In this document: piece after piece, positions 1-9,122 of the stretch | How the letters are laid out: each line of letters begins with the position of its first letter | Numbering within the stretch: position 1 is the first letter of the stretch | From: CAVYXK01 sp963708245 | Lineage (GTDB): Bacteria > Pseudomonadota > Alphaproteobacteria > Acetobacterales > Acetobacteraceae | DNA length: 64,000 nt | Assembly: GCA_963708245.1 (NCBI GenBank) | Contig: OY970201.1 | Location: forward strand, 1,116,001 to 1,180,000 | Direction of reading: 5' to 3' | The notes under the pieces: generated by a model | Told to the model about the DNA's origin: nothing | The model's database searches: none | Seen by the model: the letters and a program-made list of their open reading frames with translations, nothing else | Translations under genes and position numbers: made by a program

Positions 1-29
1 TCGCCGGGAAACTCGTCCTCTGGCCCCCT

Positions 30-581
30 CTAACCGACCAAATCGGATAGTCCAAGCCTTACCAGACCGACGGCTCGACCCGGGGCATCGGAAGCGAGGA
101 AGAACTCGTCAAGCTGCGGCGGTGACACGTCCGTGCCGGCAAGCATGGCGTGCGCCTGCCCGCGATGGTGGATCTGATGGACGAAGAGATGGGAGAGGAT
201 GGCACCGACCGTCTCGCGATAGGCGATGCCGTCGTTGCGATCGATCGGCACGATGCGGTCGAGATCGGCCTCGGTCAGCGCGTCGCAGAACGCGACCAGC
301 TCGCGGTCGATCGCGGCCTGAGCGGCGGCAAGATCGCTCGCGCGGGGGAAGGGAATCTTGTTTTCCTCGATCTTCCGCCCGTCCCCTTTCAGGTCGGCGA
401 GGTAGTAGCGATCCACCAGCAGAATATGGTTCAGAGTCATCTGCAACGAGGGGAAGAAGCTGACGCGCGGCGCGGCGAACGCTTCGTCCGACAGCCGCGT
501 GCAAGCCTCCAGCAGGCGCGCGTTCGACCAGGCATTGTTGCGCGCCATAGCGCGAAAATAGTCGATCAGGGAGTATTGCAT
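30..581 (-). CDS. DinB family protein
   Basis: A 183-residue four-helix-bundle protein of the DinB/YfiT-like superfamily, whose members bind a divalent metal through three histidines. The usual spacing is visible: a His in LNHILLVDRYYL near residue 52 and the cluster HLFVHQIHHRGQAHAML near residues 131-147. Length is normal for the family. It is the last of three same-strand genes (DUF1127 protein, EamA transporter, this gene), with only 17 bases between it and the transporter, so co-transcription is likely. The substrate is unknown. Some relatives are thiol-dependent transferases or hydrolases, and nothing here distinguishes these. The fold assignment is solid and the function is not. Confidence 0.85.
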   Translation of the reverse strand: MQYSLIDYFRAMARNNAWSNARLLEACTRLSDEAFAAPRVSFFPSLQMTLNHILLVDRYYLADLKGDGRKIEENKIPFPRASDLAAAQAAIDRELVAFCDALTEADLDRIVPIDRNDGIAYRETVGAILSHLFVHQIHHRGQAHAMLAGTDVSPPQLDEFFLASDAPGRAVGLVRLGLSDLVG

Positions 582-598
582 GGTCGGCCTCCTGAACT

Positions 599-1555
599 TT
601 ACCTCTCCCCGTTTGCCAGAGAGGGCGTCGCGGCGCGTAGCATCCTCACCCGGTTCGCTTTGCGAACCGACCTATGCCGTAGGGCAGGAGAGGTGGAATT
701 TGCGCTCCCGGCTAGCACGGCATGACCGACTACCGCCGCGACCACTATCGCGCCGCCGGCCAGCGTGCTCCACGACGGCACCTCGTTGAATGCCAGCCAG
801 ACCCAGAGCGCAGCGAGCGGCACCTCAAGCGTGTTCATCAGCGCCGACTCGGTCGCTGAAACCAGCCGCGTGCCCAGCGTCAGCAACAGCAATCCGAGGC
901 CGAACTGAGTCACGCCGAACAGCGCCAGCTCCCACATCTCGCCCGGTGTCACTGACAGCGGTGCCGCGAACGGCCAGGCGAGCAGCGCGCACAGCAACGC
1001 CGAGGCGGAAGCTGCCGGCAGCATCGGCGTCTGCCGGTATTGGCGGATGATCACCATCATCGTCGCCATCAGCACGGTCATCCCCACGGCCAGCAGGTCG
1101 CCGGCGAGATGGCCCTGCATGCTCGCCCCGCCCATCATGACCATCACGCCGAGCAACGCCGCCGCGCTGGCCACCAGCGTCGCCGCGACCTCCCGCGTGC
1201 CGAACCACACACGGGCGATGGCGGCAGTGAGGAAAGGCGCGGTGGCGAATATGATCACCACCTCCGCCACCGAGGTCAGGCGGAACGCGTTGATGAACAG
1301 GATCGTCGCCAGTGCCGAGCAGGCTGTCGCCAGCAGCCCGGGCCACCCGATGGCACGGATGCCGCCGACCGCTCCCCTTCCCTCTTGCCAGAGGAAGCAC
1401 GCCGCCACGAAGCCCGCGGCGAACAGCCCACGCCAGAACAGGATGGTCCACACGTCCAGCGGGATCAGCCGGGTGAAATACCCCGCCGTACTGTAGGCAG
1501 CCGCCGCAGCAGTGCAGAGCGCCAACCCAAGACGGCGATGATCCGCGCCGCCCAT
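599..1555 (-). CDS. EamA/DMT family transporter
   Basis: A 318-residue integral membrane protein of the drug/metabolite transporter superfamily, built from two EamA repeats. The N-terminal repeat starts around LALCTAAAAAYSTAGYFTRL and the second around residue 150, giving about ten hydrophobic segments in total. The C-terminal 40 residues are polar and rich in Arg. The ATG lies one base after the stop of the upstream DUF1127 gene, so translation of the two is probably coupled. Substrates in this family range from amino acids to nucleotides, and none can be chosen from the sequence. Confidence 0.85.
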   Translation of the reverse strand: MGGADHRRLGLALCTAAAAAYSTAGYFTRLIPLDVWTILFWRGLFAAGFVAACFLWQEGRGAVGGIRAIGWPGLLATACSALATILFINAFRLTSVAEVVIIFATAPFLTAAIARVWFGTREVAATLVASAAALLGVMVMMGGASMQGHLAGDLLAVGMTVLMATMMVIIRQYRQTPMLPAASASALLCALLAWPFAAPLSVTPGEMWELALFGVTQFGLGLLLLTLGTRLVSATESALMNTLEVPLAALWVWLAFNEVPSWSTLAGGAIVVAAVVGHAVLAGSANSTSPALRHRSVRKANRVRMLRAATPSLANGER

Positions 1556-1556
1556 C

Positions 1557-1784
1557 CTATTCGCGCCAGAACGGTTTGTTGGCCTCGAGCTGCGCCTCGG
1601 CGCGGGTCACGCCGATATCCCTGAGCATGGAGTCGTCGAGCTGCGACAGCAGAATGCGGGACTGCCGCCGCCGCCAAACGACGCGGACCGTGCCCAGCAA
1701 AGCCGATAGCGCAGCGCGCCGCGGCCGGCGGGGCCGGTGGATTGCCTCCCGGTGGCGAAGAATGTCGATTCGCAGCGCCGTCAT
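1557..1784 (-). CDS. DUF1127 domain small protein
   Basis: A 75-residue Arg-rich protein. Its C-terminal half carries the DUF1127 signature, seen here as LLSQLDDSMLRDIGVTRAEA. Such short basic proteins are common in alphaproteobacteria. Some have been tied to RNA turnover or to phosphate and stress responses, but the role of this one cannot be inferred. The stop codon is separated from the start of the EamA gene by one base. The first 25 residues are unusually basic (IHRPRRPRRAA), which may mean nucleic-acid contact. Confidence 0.8.
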   Translation of the reverse strand: MTALRIDILRHREAIHRPRRPRRAALSALLGTVRVVWRRRQSRILLSQLDDSMLRDIGVTRAEAQLEANKPFWRE

Positions 1785-1929
1785 CGCGGGGTTCCTTCAG
1801 TCTGAACGACGACGAAGATAAGCTCCCCCTGCTGACAGCGTGCTGTCAGCAGTCATCGATCCGGTCAGATCAAAACGCGCGGAGTAATATAAGCTGGAGA
1901 CGGATCAGCGTCTTCCCGGCCGGGCGGAC

Positions 1930-1948
1930 CCTTGGATCAAGTCCAAGG
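1930..1948. repeat. Short palindrome, TCAAG-loop type
   Basis: A perfect 7-bp inverted repeat (CCTTGGA/TCCAAGG) around the loop TCAAG, between the DUF1127 promoter side and the end of the hybrid kinase gene. The same stem-TCAAG(G)-stem design recurs at 46161-46178, so this appears to be a dispersed intergenic element. Confidence 0.5.
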
Positions 1949-1996
1949 CAGGCGGCGGCCCCCTCCCCCTGACCCCCTTCCGCAAGGAGAGAGGGA

Positions 1997-4900
1997 CTAG
2001 GCAGCTCCTGTGGTTTGATGGCTTGGCGCCGGAGCCCCGCTGTCGCTTTTGGCATCGAGAACACTGCGCACGCGAGCGGCGAGAATTTCGCGACGAATTG
2101 GCTTTTCGATTAATTCAACTCCGGGGTCGAGCTGGCCCTGGTGCACGATTGCATCCTGCGAATAGCCCGTCATGAACAAAACTTTTATGCCCCGTTGGAT
2201 TGCCGCGGCACGGATGGCAAGCTCGCGGCCGTTGAGCCCCGGCATAACCACATCGGTCAGCAAAAGGTCTATTGGCACGTTGGATTGGGCCAGTGCCTCA
2301 AGCGCTGTATTGGCGTCCACCGCCTCGATCACGCGATAGTTCAGCTCGCGCAGGGTATCGGCGACATAGGCGCGGACGTCGGTATCGTCCTCCGTCAGCA
2401 GGATCGTTTCTGTACGGCCGAGCGCGTCTGCCCGCGCGAAGCTGGAGCGTTCCTCCTCGGGTCGAGGAAGGTAGGTCGGCACAGGCGGGCCAGCCGCGAC
2501 TGGCGCGGGATCGTCGTGGCGCGACCGGCTCTGTGTGTCGTCGGCAGCGAGACTTGGGAGATAGATCCGTACGGTCGTGCCGCAACCAGGTACGCTATCG
2601 ATCTCAACATGGCCGTTCGACTGCTTGACGAACCCATAGACCATGCTCAGCCCAAGACCAGTGCCTTTGCCGACGGGTTTGGTCGTAAAGAATGGCTCGA
2701 AGGCTCGCGCAACGGTCTCTGGTGACATACCGGTACCAGCGTCGCTGACCGCGAGCATGGCATACCTCCCCGCGGGGAGGTCGCGCATCCGAGCGGAGGC
2801 ATCGCCGAAAACGACACGGCCTGTTTCGATCTTCAACCGTCCACCCTCTGGCATCGCATCGCGAGCGTTGATCACCAGGTTGAGCAAGGCGGTCTCGAGT
2901 TGGTTGGAGTCGCAGAAGCAGGACGGCATGTTTTCGTCCAGGGAGAATTGGTACTGGATCATCTCACCTTGGGTGCGGCGGATCAGATCGGCCATGCCCA
3001 TGATGAGCTCGTTCAAGTTGATCGCGTTTGGCCGTAAAGGTTGCTTCTGAGCATACGCCAGCAGACGATGGGTCAGGGTCGCGGCACGCGTTGCACCGCT
3101 CATCGCCGCCGACACGGCGCGGCGCACTCTGTCGCTGATGCTGCTGCCAAGAATGCGTTCAAGTATCTGCAGGTTCCCGATGATGATGGTAAGCAAATTG
3201 TTGAAGTCGTGTGCGATCCCGCCGGTGAGCTGGCCGACGGATTCCATCTTTTGCGATTGCCGCAGTTGGTCCTCGATCCGTTGGCGGGCCTGGGCGGCTT
3301 CCCTGTCGGCGGTCACGTTGCGGCCGATCACATAGATCAGCCCTTCCTCGGCCGTCATTGTCCAATAGATCCAGCGATAGGAGCCGTCCTTGTGACGGAA
3401 TCGGTTCTCCATGCGCACCGTGCCGACGCCCTCGGCAAGGCGGCGGCGCCCCTCCGTCCCGATCGCGAAATCATCGGGATGACGAAGATCATTAACATGG
3501 ATCGTCTTGATTTCCGCCTCGGTCCACCCGAGCGTCCGGGTCCAGGCGGGATTCACGCTGACGAAATAGCCCTCGAAATTGCCGACGCCGAGCAGGTCCT
3601 CCGATACTTGCCAGATGCGGTCGCGCTCGCGGGTGCGTTCCGCCAGGAGACGCGCGAAGCGCTGGCGTTCGCCCGTAGTCAGCATGAGCAGGGCGCCGAG
3701 CAAGCTCGTGCTCAGCACGCCAATCATGAGCAAGGCCAGGCTTTGCCAGCCCCGGTGTTGCACGAAGTAAAGCGGTGTCGGAGCGATGCGAATACGGTAG
3801 GTACGCCCGCCGAAGGTTATATCCTGGCCTCGCTGGGGGCCGCCGACGTTGCTCGGGAAACTCTCGAACAGCGGCATGTCGGCTTCCCGATCGAATAGCT
3901 GAATGCCGAGCTGGCCGTGCGCCGCACCAAGCATGGCGTCCATCAACGTCGCCATGCGCATGACTGTGAGCACAACTCCTGGCCCGTTAGGGCCTTGCGG
4001 GACGGCCCATATCAGGAGCAAGCCGGTCCGGTCGTCGGGCGCCTGGACGAGACGGATGGGAGCGCTGGCGCTCACGTGGCCGGTGGCGAAGGTACGGAGA
4101 ATCGCAGCACGTCGAACGGGATTCGAAAGGAGGTCGAAGCCTAGTGCGGGCCGATTGCCGTTGAGCGGCTCGAGATAAGTTACCGGGTAATACTCGGCTC
4201 TATTGCCAGCGGGGCGGAGCGCTCCCGTCTCGCCCCGTTCACGGATGGCGAAGCCGGGCAGGTCCTGCTGTTGCGCCGCTTCGAAGGCATTGCGGTCTGC
4301 GGCCAGGACGCGCGGCGCCCATTCGATCGCCTGGATGGCCGGAAAGCGTGTGAGCAGCTTTTGCACGCGGACACTGAAGTCTTCGCGCGACAAGGGCGCC
4401 GGTCCGGCGAACGACGCTCCGACTTGCTCGAGGAAGGCTTCCTGCGCGTGGAGCTGCGCTTGGAGATTGTCGATGATCTGTTGCGACCACAGACGGAATT
4501 CGAGCAGCAACTCTTGGTTCTCCCAATTGCTGACCCGGGTGAAGATGGCGACGAACAGCGCAAAAAAGAGAATCATCGGCAGCGCGACGGGACGCGCACG
4601 GGCCTTCCAGGCATCGCGCGGCTCGCCGGCGAAAAGCATCACGAGCGGCAGGAACAGCAGCACGCCAAGCGTGTCGCCCATCCACCAGGTGAACCAGCTC
4701 GTGCCGAGGTCCGCCACATCGATCGCACCAAGCAGGCCCATGCCGGCGAGCGACAGAGTGGCGCTCGTCAGGGACACCACTGGCGCGCTGAGAAAGAAGC
4801 GTGCGACGTCGCGGCCGGTGTCCAGCGCTGTCGGGTAACTAACAAAGCGGCGGAGGGCCCAGCCGCCGACGGCCGCTTGCAGTGTCGATGCGCCGGCGAT

Positions 4901-5191
4901 GACGAGTGCCACCGCGATCGCCGTCCTGTTCAATCCGTGATGGGCGGACCCAATCCAAATGTTGAGCAGGAATGATCCGAGAAACGTCCAGGGTAGCGTG
5001 ATGCTGCCGCCAATGAACGCCGCCGCGACCGCGATCCCCGCCGGCGGGAAGATCGCTGTTGCGTAGCCCGGGGGCACTGCGAGGAGGAGGCCTAGTCGGC
5101 CGGCGATGACATAGGTGAAGGCCAGGGCGGCGCCGGCCAGAAGACGGCCGGCGAGCAATCTCGGACGCGATTTGTTACCTGGGCGTACCAC
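1997..5191 (-). CDS. Hybrid sensor histidine kinase (MASE1-CHASE-PAS-HisKA-HATPase-REC)
   Basis: A membrane-bound hybrid two-component sensor of about 1,064 residues. In order: an N-terminal MASE1 multi-helix region (residues about 10-230, FPPAGIAVAAAF); an extracytoplasmic CHASE domain (about 260-470); a transmembrane helix; a PAS domain (about 560-670, HPDDF and RWIYW); HisKA with the H-box LTGGIAHDFNNLL; an HATPase with the N-box NLVINARDAMPEGG and G-boxes DAGTGMS and GKGTGLGLSM; and a C-terminal receiver with phosphoacceptor Asp in LLTDVVMPGLNG. The reading frame stays open to 5662, but the extra 157 residues are low-complexity and lie antisense to a convincing antitoxin gene. The GTG at 5191, just before the MASE1 helices, is therefore preferred, although no strong ribosome site is visible. 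No cognate regulator gene is adjacent and the ligand is unknown. Confidence 0.88.
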   Translation of the reverse strand: MVRPGNKSRPRLLAGRLLAGAALAFTYVIAGRLGLLLAVPPGYATAIFPPAGIAVAAAFIGGSITLPWTFLGSFLLNIWIGSAHHGLNRTAIAVALVIAGASTLQAAVGGWALRRFVSYPTALDTGRDVARFFLSAPVVSLTSATLSLAGMGLLGAIDVADLGTSWFTWWMGDTLGVLLFLPLVMLFAGEPRDAWKARARPVALPMILFFALFVAIFTRVSNWENQELLLEFRLWSQQIIDNLQAQLHAQEAFLEQVGASFAGPAPLSREDFSVRVQKLLTRFPAIQAIEWAPRVLAADRNAFEAAQQQDLPGFAIRERGETGALRPAGNRAEYYPVTYLEPLNGNRPALGFDLLSNPVRRAAILRTFATGHVSASAPIRLVQAPDDRTGLLLIWAVPQGPNGPGVVLTVMRMATLMDAMLGAAHGQLGIQLFDREADMPLFESFPSNVGGPQRGQDITFGGRTYRIRIAPTPLYFVQHRGWQSLALLMIGVLSTSLLGALLMLTTGERQRFARLLAERTRERDRIWQVSEDLLGVGNFEGYFVSVNPAWTRTLGWTEAEIKTIHVNDLRHPDDFAIGTEGRRRLAEGVGTVRMENRFRHKDGSYRWIYWTMTAEEGLIYVIGRNVTADREAAQARQRIEDQLRQSQKMESVGQLTGGIAHDFNNLLTIIIGNLQILERILGSSISDRVRRAVSAAMSGATRAATLTHRLLAYAQKQPLRPNAINLNELIMGMADLIRRTQGEMIQYQFSLDENMPSCFCDSNQLETALLNLVINARDAMPEGGRLKIETGRVVFGDASARMRDLPAGRYAMLAVSDAGTGMSPETVARAFEPFFTTKPVGKGTGLGLSMVYGFVKQSNGHVEIDSVPGCGTTVRIYLPSLAADDTQSRSRHDDPAPVAAGPPVPTYLPRPEEERSSFARADALGRTETILLTEDDTDVRAYVADTLRELNYRVIEAVDANTALEALAQSNVPIDLLLTDVVMPGLNGRELAIRAAAIQRGIKVLFMTGYSQDAIVHQGQLDPGVELIEKPIRREILAARVRSVLDAKSDSGAPAPSHQTTGAA

Positions 5192-5395
5192 TCGTTGGAC
5201 TGCCCATCTCTGCGATCGTAGCAGCGTCGATCGGACACACTGGATCCACGATCCCCCATCAGACGGCCCGCATAGGCGTGGCGACCGCAGGTTAGCCCAC
5301 GATCGAAGCCGCCCACAACGGAGACGTGCGTTCTCTAGGTACGTCGGGAGGCAATCCCCTTGAATAGCTCCGCCAATCCAGCCAGTTTGGCTTAA

Positions 5396-5683
5396 ATGAA
5401 GAAGGCCGGCATCACCGAAGCCAAGAACAACCCGAGTGCCCTGATCGACGGGCGCAAGAGCGGCTCTCCAGTCCGCATCCTGCTCCGGGACGACCCGTTG
5501 CCCGTGACGTTGGCTGGCGAGGGCGAACTCGACGGCAGACTGTCGCGGCTCGCGCGAAACGGCATTGTCCGCCCGCGCCGCGTCGCCCCGTCCCGGGCGC
5601 ACTTCAGCACTCAGCCGCTGCGTGCCGATGCCGGCGCGTCGGTGGTCGATGCACTCATCCATGAGCGCCGGGAAGAGCGGTGA
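5396..5683 (+). CDS. Phd/YefM-type antitoxin
   Basis: A 95-residue protein with the classic Phd-fold start: MKKAGITEAKNNPSALIDG, then a linker, GRLSRLARNGIVRP, and the C-terminal tail SVVDALIHERREER that such antitoxins use to bind a VapC-type PIN toxin. It is full length for the family. It lies antisense to the extended frame of the hybrid kinase. The stop overlaps a GTG in the GTGA arrangement typical of antitoxin-toxin coupling, but the downstream toxin is broken (next entry). No good ribosome site is seen before the ATG. It is probably an orphan antitoxin. Confidence 0.75.
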   Translation: MKKAGITEAKNNPSALIDGRKSGSPVRILLRDDPLPVTLAGEGELDGRLSRLARNGIVRPRRVAPSRAHFSTQPLRADAGASVVDALIHERREER

Positions 5684-5860
5684 AACCGGAATGCTTCGGC
5701 GATCGTGCCGCTTCTCCAGGATCGCAACCCATTCACGTAATCATGCCAGACGTCGCTCCTTTGCGGCATGCTGTACGTGCCTTAGCGCGGTGGCCATACC
5801 GAGCGCGTGCCAGCGTTCTTCGCCGTCGTCGGCAAGCAGTGAACACGTACGGGGGCGTGG
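5680..5860 (+). pseudogene. Decayed VapC-like PIN toxin remnant
   Basis: The GTG overlapping the antitoxin stop begins VKP, as many VapC toxins do. The family's first strand then appears in another frame as NASAIVPLLQD (family form: DASAIVPLL, with the first metal-binding Asp replaced by Asn). About 60 bases later a third frame reads CLSAVA, resembling the ECVSALA segment that holds the conserved acidic residue. Stops and shifts interrupt every frame. The match is short and the call rests partly on position next to the antitoxin. Confidence 0.4.
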
Positions 5861-5881
5861 ATGACTTGTGGGCGTTGATTC

Positions 5882-7192
5882 TTGGCCGTGCGCAGACGGG
5901 CCTCAACGCGTCCGGCGGCTGAGCCGTGCACCGTCCGGATCGAGCTGGTCAGCGCAGAGGGCGATGGAGTTGCGCGGCATCCTGACGGGATGCCGCTCTA
6001 TGTACCGCTGACACTCCCCGATGAGCTGGTTCGTGCACGGCCGCTGGCGCGCCGGGGCGAGGCCTGGGCGACCGTGCTGGAAGCGGTGGTCGAACCAAGC
6101 CGTGACCGCGTCGAACCGCCGTGTCCGCATTTCGGCACGTGCGGCGGTTGCGTGCTGCAACACTGGCGCGAGGACGCTTATCTGGCGTGGAAGTCGAAGC
6201 TGCTGCAGCGTGCGCTGCTGCGTGCCGGGTTCACCGACATTCCCCTGGCGGCGATCGCACGGAACAAGCCAGGCAGCCGGCGGCGCATGGACCTGGCGGT
6301 CCATCGCGCCGGCGGCAGCGTCCTGGTCGGGCTGCATCGGCAACGGGGCGCGGTGGTCGATCTTCAGACCTGCGTTGTCCTGCATCCGGCGCTGGTCGCG
6401 CTGATCGAGCCGATGCGCCGTCTGCTCACCGACCTGTCGGGGCTACACCGCGAAGGCTCGCTGGTGGCGAACCTGCTCGATTCCGGCATCGACCTGTTGC
6501 TGATCACTGACGGGGAGCTGAGTCTTCAGGATCGCGGGCGGCTGACCGACTTTGCCCGCACGCACGGACTGCCGCGCGTCTCGTGGGCGCGCCAGGGCGC
6601 ACTGCCGGAGCCCATCTGTGTGCTCCGCTCCGTCACCACCTCGCTCACCGGCGCCACGATCGCGCCGCCACCGGGTGGGTTCTTGCAAGCGTCGGCCGAC
6701 GGCGAGGCAGCTATCGTTAGCGCCGTACTTGCCGGGCTGCCCGACAAGCTGCCGCCGCGCGCGCGTATCGCGGAACTTTATGCCGGTTGCGGCACGTTGA
6801 CTTTCGCATTGTCGCGGCACGCGCGCGTCACCGCGTGGGAGCTCGACGGTGCGGCGGTTGCGACTCTTCGGTCAGCGGCAAACGCCTCGGGCCAGGCGGG
6901 GCAGATCGAGGTTGGGCACCGGGATCTTTACCGTCAGCCAGTCTCTGCCGCCGAGCTTGCCCCATTCTCGGCGGTGGTCTTGGACCCGCCCTATGCCGGA
7001 GCGGCGGCGCAAGTTGTCGCCATCGGCGCTGCGAAGGTTCCGCGCGTTATTTATGTGAGCTGCAATCCGTCGGCTCTGGCGCGCGATGCGCGCGGGCTTC
7101 GGGCGGCGGGATACCGCGTGCTCGCGGCGACGCCGATCGACCAGTTCCTGTGGTCGGCGCGGCTCGAGAGCGTTGTGGTGTTCGCGCTGTGA
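5882..7192 (+). CDS. rlmD: 23S rRNA (uracil-5-)-methyltransferase, RlmD/RumA family
   Basis: A SAM-dependent RNA m5U methyltransferase of about 436 residues, probably acting on 23S rRNA. It has a TRAM-like N-terminus, then a [4Fe-4S] ligand set CPHFGTCGGC (C-x5-C-x2-C) near residue 80 with the fourth Cys in LQTCVVLHP. SAM-binding ELYAGCGTLTF and DPPYAGA follow, and the catalytic Cys motif IYVSCNPSALARD lies near the C-terminus. The start is uncertain: a TTG at 5882 or a GTG at 5888, neither with a clear ribosome site. RlmC and TrmA are related, and the iron-sulfur motif favours the RlmD/RlmC branch. It stands alone, convergent with the MscS gene. Confidence 0.85.
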   Translation: MAVRRRASTRPAAEPCTVRIELVSAEGDGVARHPDGMPLYVPLTLPDELVRARPLARRGEAWATVLEAVVEPSRDRVEPPCPHFGTCGGCVLQHWREDAYLAWKSKLLQRALLRAGFTDIPLAAIARNKPGSRRRMDLAVHRAGGSVLVGLHRQRGAVVDLQTCVVLHPALVALIEPMRRLLTDLSGLHREGSLVANLLDSGIDLLLITDGELSLQDRGRLTDFARTHGLPRVSWARQGALPEPICVLRSVTTSLTGATIAPPPGGFLQASADGEAAIVSAVLAGLPDKLPPRARIAELYAGCGTLTFALSRHARVTAWELDGAAVATLRSAANASGQAGQIEVGHRDLYRQPVSAAELAPFSAVVLDPPYAGAAAQVVAIGAAKVPRVIYVSCNPSALARDARGLRAAGYRVLAATPIDQFLWSARLESVVVFAL

Positions 7193-7235
7193 GTATGGAC
7201 GCCCCGCGCGCAAAGCGGGAGAGGTGATAGAGGGA

Positions 7236-8558
7236 TCAGCCGAGCGACAGCCTAGTGCCCCGCTGCGCCAATGCGGCTGCCAGGGTTTCGGGATGCCGCA
7301 ACGTCACTTCGCGCTGCGGATGCGGGATCTCGATGCCGTGCGCCTGATACAGATCCCACACGTTCAGCAGCACCTGGCTCTTTACGTTCGCAGTACCGTT
7401 CGACGGATCGTTGATCCAGAACCGCAGCTCCAGATTGATCGAGCTGTCACCGAATTCGGTCAGCAGGCAGACTGGCTTGGGTTCCTTCAACACCCGAGGC
7501 ACGCTGTCGATCGCCTCGAGTGCCAGTCTGATCGCTTCGTGCGGATCGCATTCATAGGACACGCCGACCTGTGCGTGCAGCCGGACCAGATCGTTGGAAT
7601 AGGACCAGTTGACGACGCGCTGTGTGATCAGGTCCTCGTTCGGTATCAGATGTTCCTTGCCGTCGCGGGTGCTGACCGACACGTAGCGTGCATTCAGGTT
7701 GGTGATCCAGCCATAGGTCCCTTCGATCTCAATCACGTCGCCGGGCTTAATCGAGCGATCGAGCAATAGGATCACGCCGCTGACCAGGTTGGACACGACT
7801 TTTTGCAGCCCGAAGCCGACGCCCACGCCGATCGCGCCGGAGAACACGGCGAACGCGGTGAGGTCGATCCCGATGGAACCGAGCGCCAGCACTATGGCGA
7901 GCACGAGCAGCGTAGCCCGCGTCAGCTTCGCGGCGAGCACCTGCATCGCCGGCGGCATGGCATTCAACGCGTACAGCCGTTGGTCCACCAGTCGTGAAAC
8001 CAGGTTGGCGAGCCAGATCAGCACCGCCAGGGTGACAATGCCCTTCAGGATCAGGAGCACGCTGAGCCGGAAATTGCCGATCGGCACCGCCATGGCGTTC
8101 AGCAGGTCGAGGATCGGCGCAACCAAGCCGGCGATGTTGAGCGCGGCGAGGATCCAGGCGGCGACTGCGATAGCCACGGCGATGCGCGGATTGCGCACGA
8201 GATTCGAGCTGAGGCGGATGACCACCCAGGCGATCGCCAGGCTTTCGACGAGGCGGAGCAAAGTTGCCGGCAGCCTGACGGCGTGAAAAGCCAGGATCGC
8301 GAACCACACGAGCAGCAGCAGGAGGATCCATGGCGCTACCTGGGCGAGCGCACGGGCAAGCGGTTGCGCCGGTGCGGTCACCAGCCGGCCTGTCTGCGTG
8401 GTCAGGATGCTCCGCAGCGGGGCGGCAGTGAGCAGCACCAGCGCCAGCAGGACGACCGCGCAGGCGGCTTGCGCCAATGTGGCCGGGACCAACACGTCGC
8501 TGCGCAGCCAGGCGATAGCCCCAGGGAGCGCGTCGCGAAACCCGTCGAATGACATCAA
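7236..8558 (-). CDS. Mechanosensitive ion channel, MscS family
   Basis: A 440-residue inner-membrane channel that should open under membrane tension to release solutes during hypo-osmotic shock. The first 240 residues hold several hydrophobic helices. The pore helix region reads AIGVGVGFGLQKVVSNLVSG with alternating Gly/Ala, followed by the beta domain DRSIKPGDVIEIEG and the cytoplasmic vestibule with LIPNEDLI. It is longer than E. coli MscS (286 residues) because of the extra N-terminal helices, as in YbdG- or MscM-like channels. The end is convergent with the methyltransferase gene. Confidence 0.88.
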   Translation of the reverse strand: MMSFDGFRDALPGAIAWLRSDVLVPATLAQAACAVVLLALVLLTAAPLRSILTTQTGRLVTAPAQPLARALAQVAPWILLLLLVWFAILAFHAVRLPATLLRLVESLAIAWVVIRLSSNLVRNPRIAVAIAVAAWILAALNIAGLVAPILDLLNAMAVPIGNFRLSVLLILKGIVTLAVLIWLANLVSRLVDQRLYALNAMPPAMQVLAAKLTRATLLVLAIVLALGSIGIDLTAFAVFSGAIGVGVGFGLQKVVSNLVSGVILLLDRSIKPGDVIEIEGTYGWITNLNARYVSVSTRDGKEHLIPNEDLITQRVVNWSYSNDLVRLHAQVGVSYECDPHEAIRLALEAIDSVPRVLKEPKPVCLLTEFGDSSINLELRFWINDPSNGTANVKSQVLLNVWDLYQAHGIEIPHPQREVTLRHPETLAAALAQRGTRLSLG

Positions 8559-8733
8559 CTCTCATAACGCGGGCGGGCAAGCACGGGATGCACCGGGGCG
8601 GCGAACGGCTATTTCCTGCCCGTTGATGCTCATTGGCCGAACGGGGCGGAGGTGGCCGGCCGGCCACGACGAGATTATTGAGTCGGGATATCTAGATGAG
8701 GCTAGCCGCGATCGCGGGGACCCGGCCTGGCGT

Positions 8734-9102
8734 TCACACGTGGAAGCTCTCCCCGCACCCACACCGGCCCTTCTCGTTCGGGTTGGTGAAGATGAAACCG
8801 GAGGTGAACGCCTTCGTCTCGTAGTCCATCACGGTGCCGATCAGGAACAGGCTGGCCTTGCGATCTACCAGGACCGTCAGGCCCTTGTCGGTGACGACCT
8901 CGTCGGTCGCGGCCGGCGCATCGGCCCAGCTCATGTCATAGGACATGCCGGAGCAGCCCTTGGTCTTGACCCCGATGCGCAGCAGCTTGCCCTGCTCGCC
9001 CTTCTCATACAGGCGGCGCAGCCGCTCGGCCGCCGCGTCGGTCAGGGTCATCAGCGGCGGCAGCTCGCGGACAGGGCGGCGGGTCTTGGTGGTCGTGCTC
9101 AT
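8734..9102 (-). CDS. sufA: A-type iron-sulfur carrier SufA/IscA
   Basis: A 122-residue HesB/IscA-fold protein that carries assembled Fe-S clusters to apo-proteins. The three cluster Cys are present: GVKTKGCSG and the C-terminal GRCGCGESF. The frame extends 29 codons upstream, but that part lacks family similarity, so the ATG at 9102 (MSTTTKTRRP) is used. It is the last gene of the suf operon, 20 bases after sufT. Confidence 0.9.
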   Translation of the reverse strand: MSTTTKTRRPVRELPPLMTLTDAAAERLRRLYEKGEQGKLLRIGVKTKGCSGMSYDMSWADAPAATDEVVTDKGLTVLVDRKASLFLIGTVMDYETKAFTSGFIFTNPNEKGRCGCGESFHV

Positions 9103-9122
9103 GGGCTCGATATCGCGTCGGG

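Noticed and set aside
5192..5662. N-terminal extension of the hybrid kinase frame
   Set aside because: 157 residues with no domain, Arg/Gly-rich, antisense to a well-matched antitoxin gene; open by chance in GC-rich DNA.
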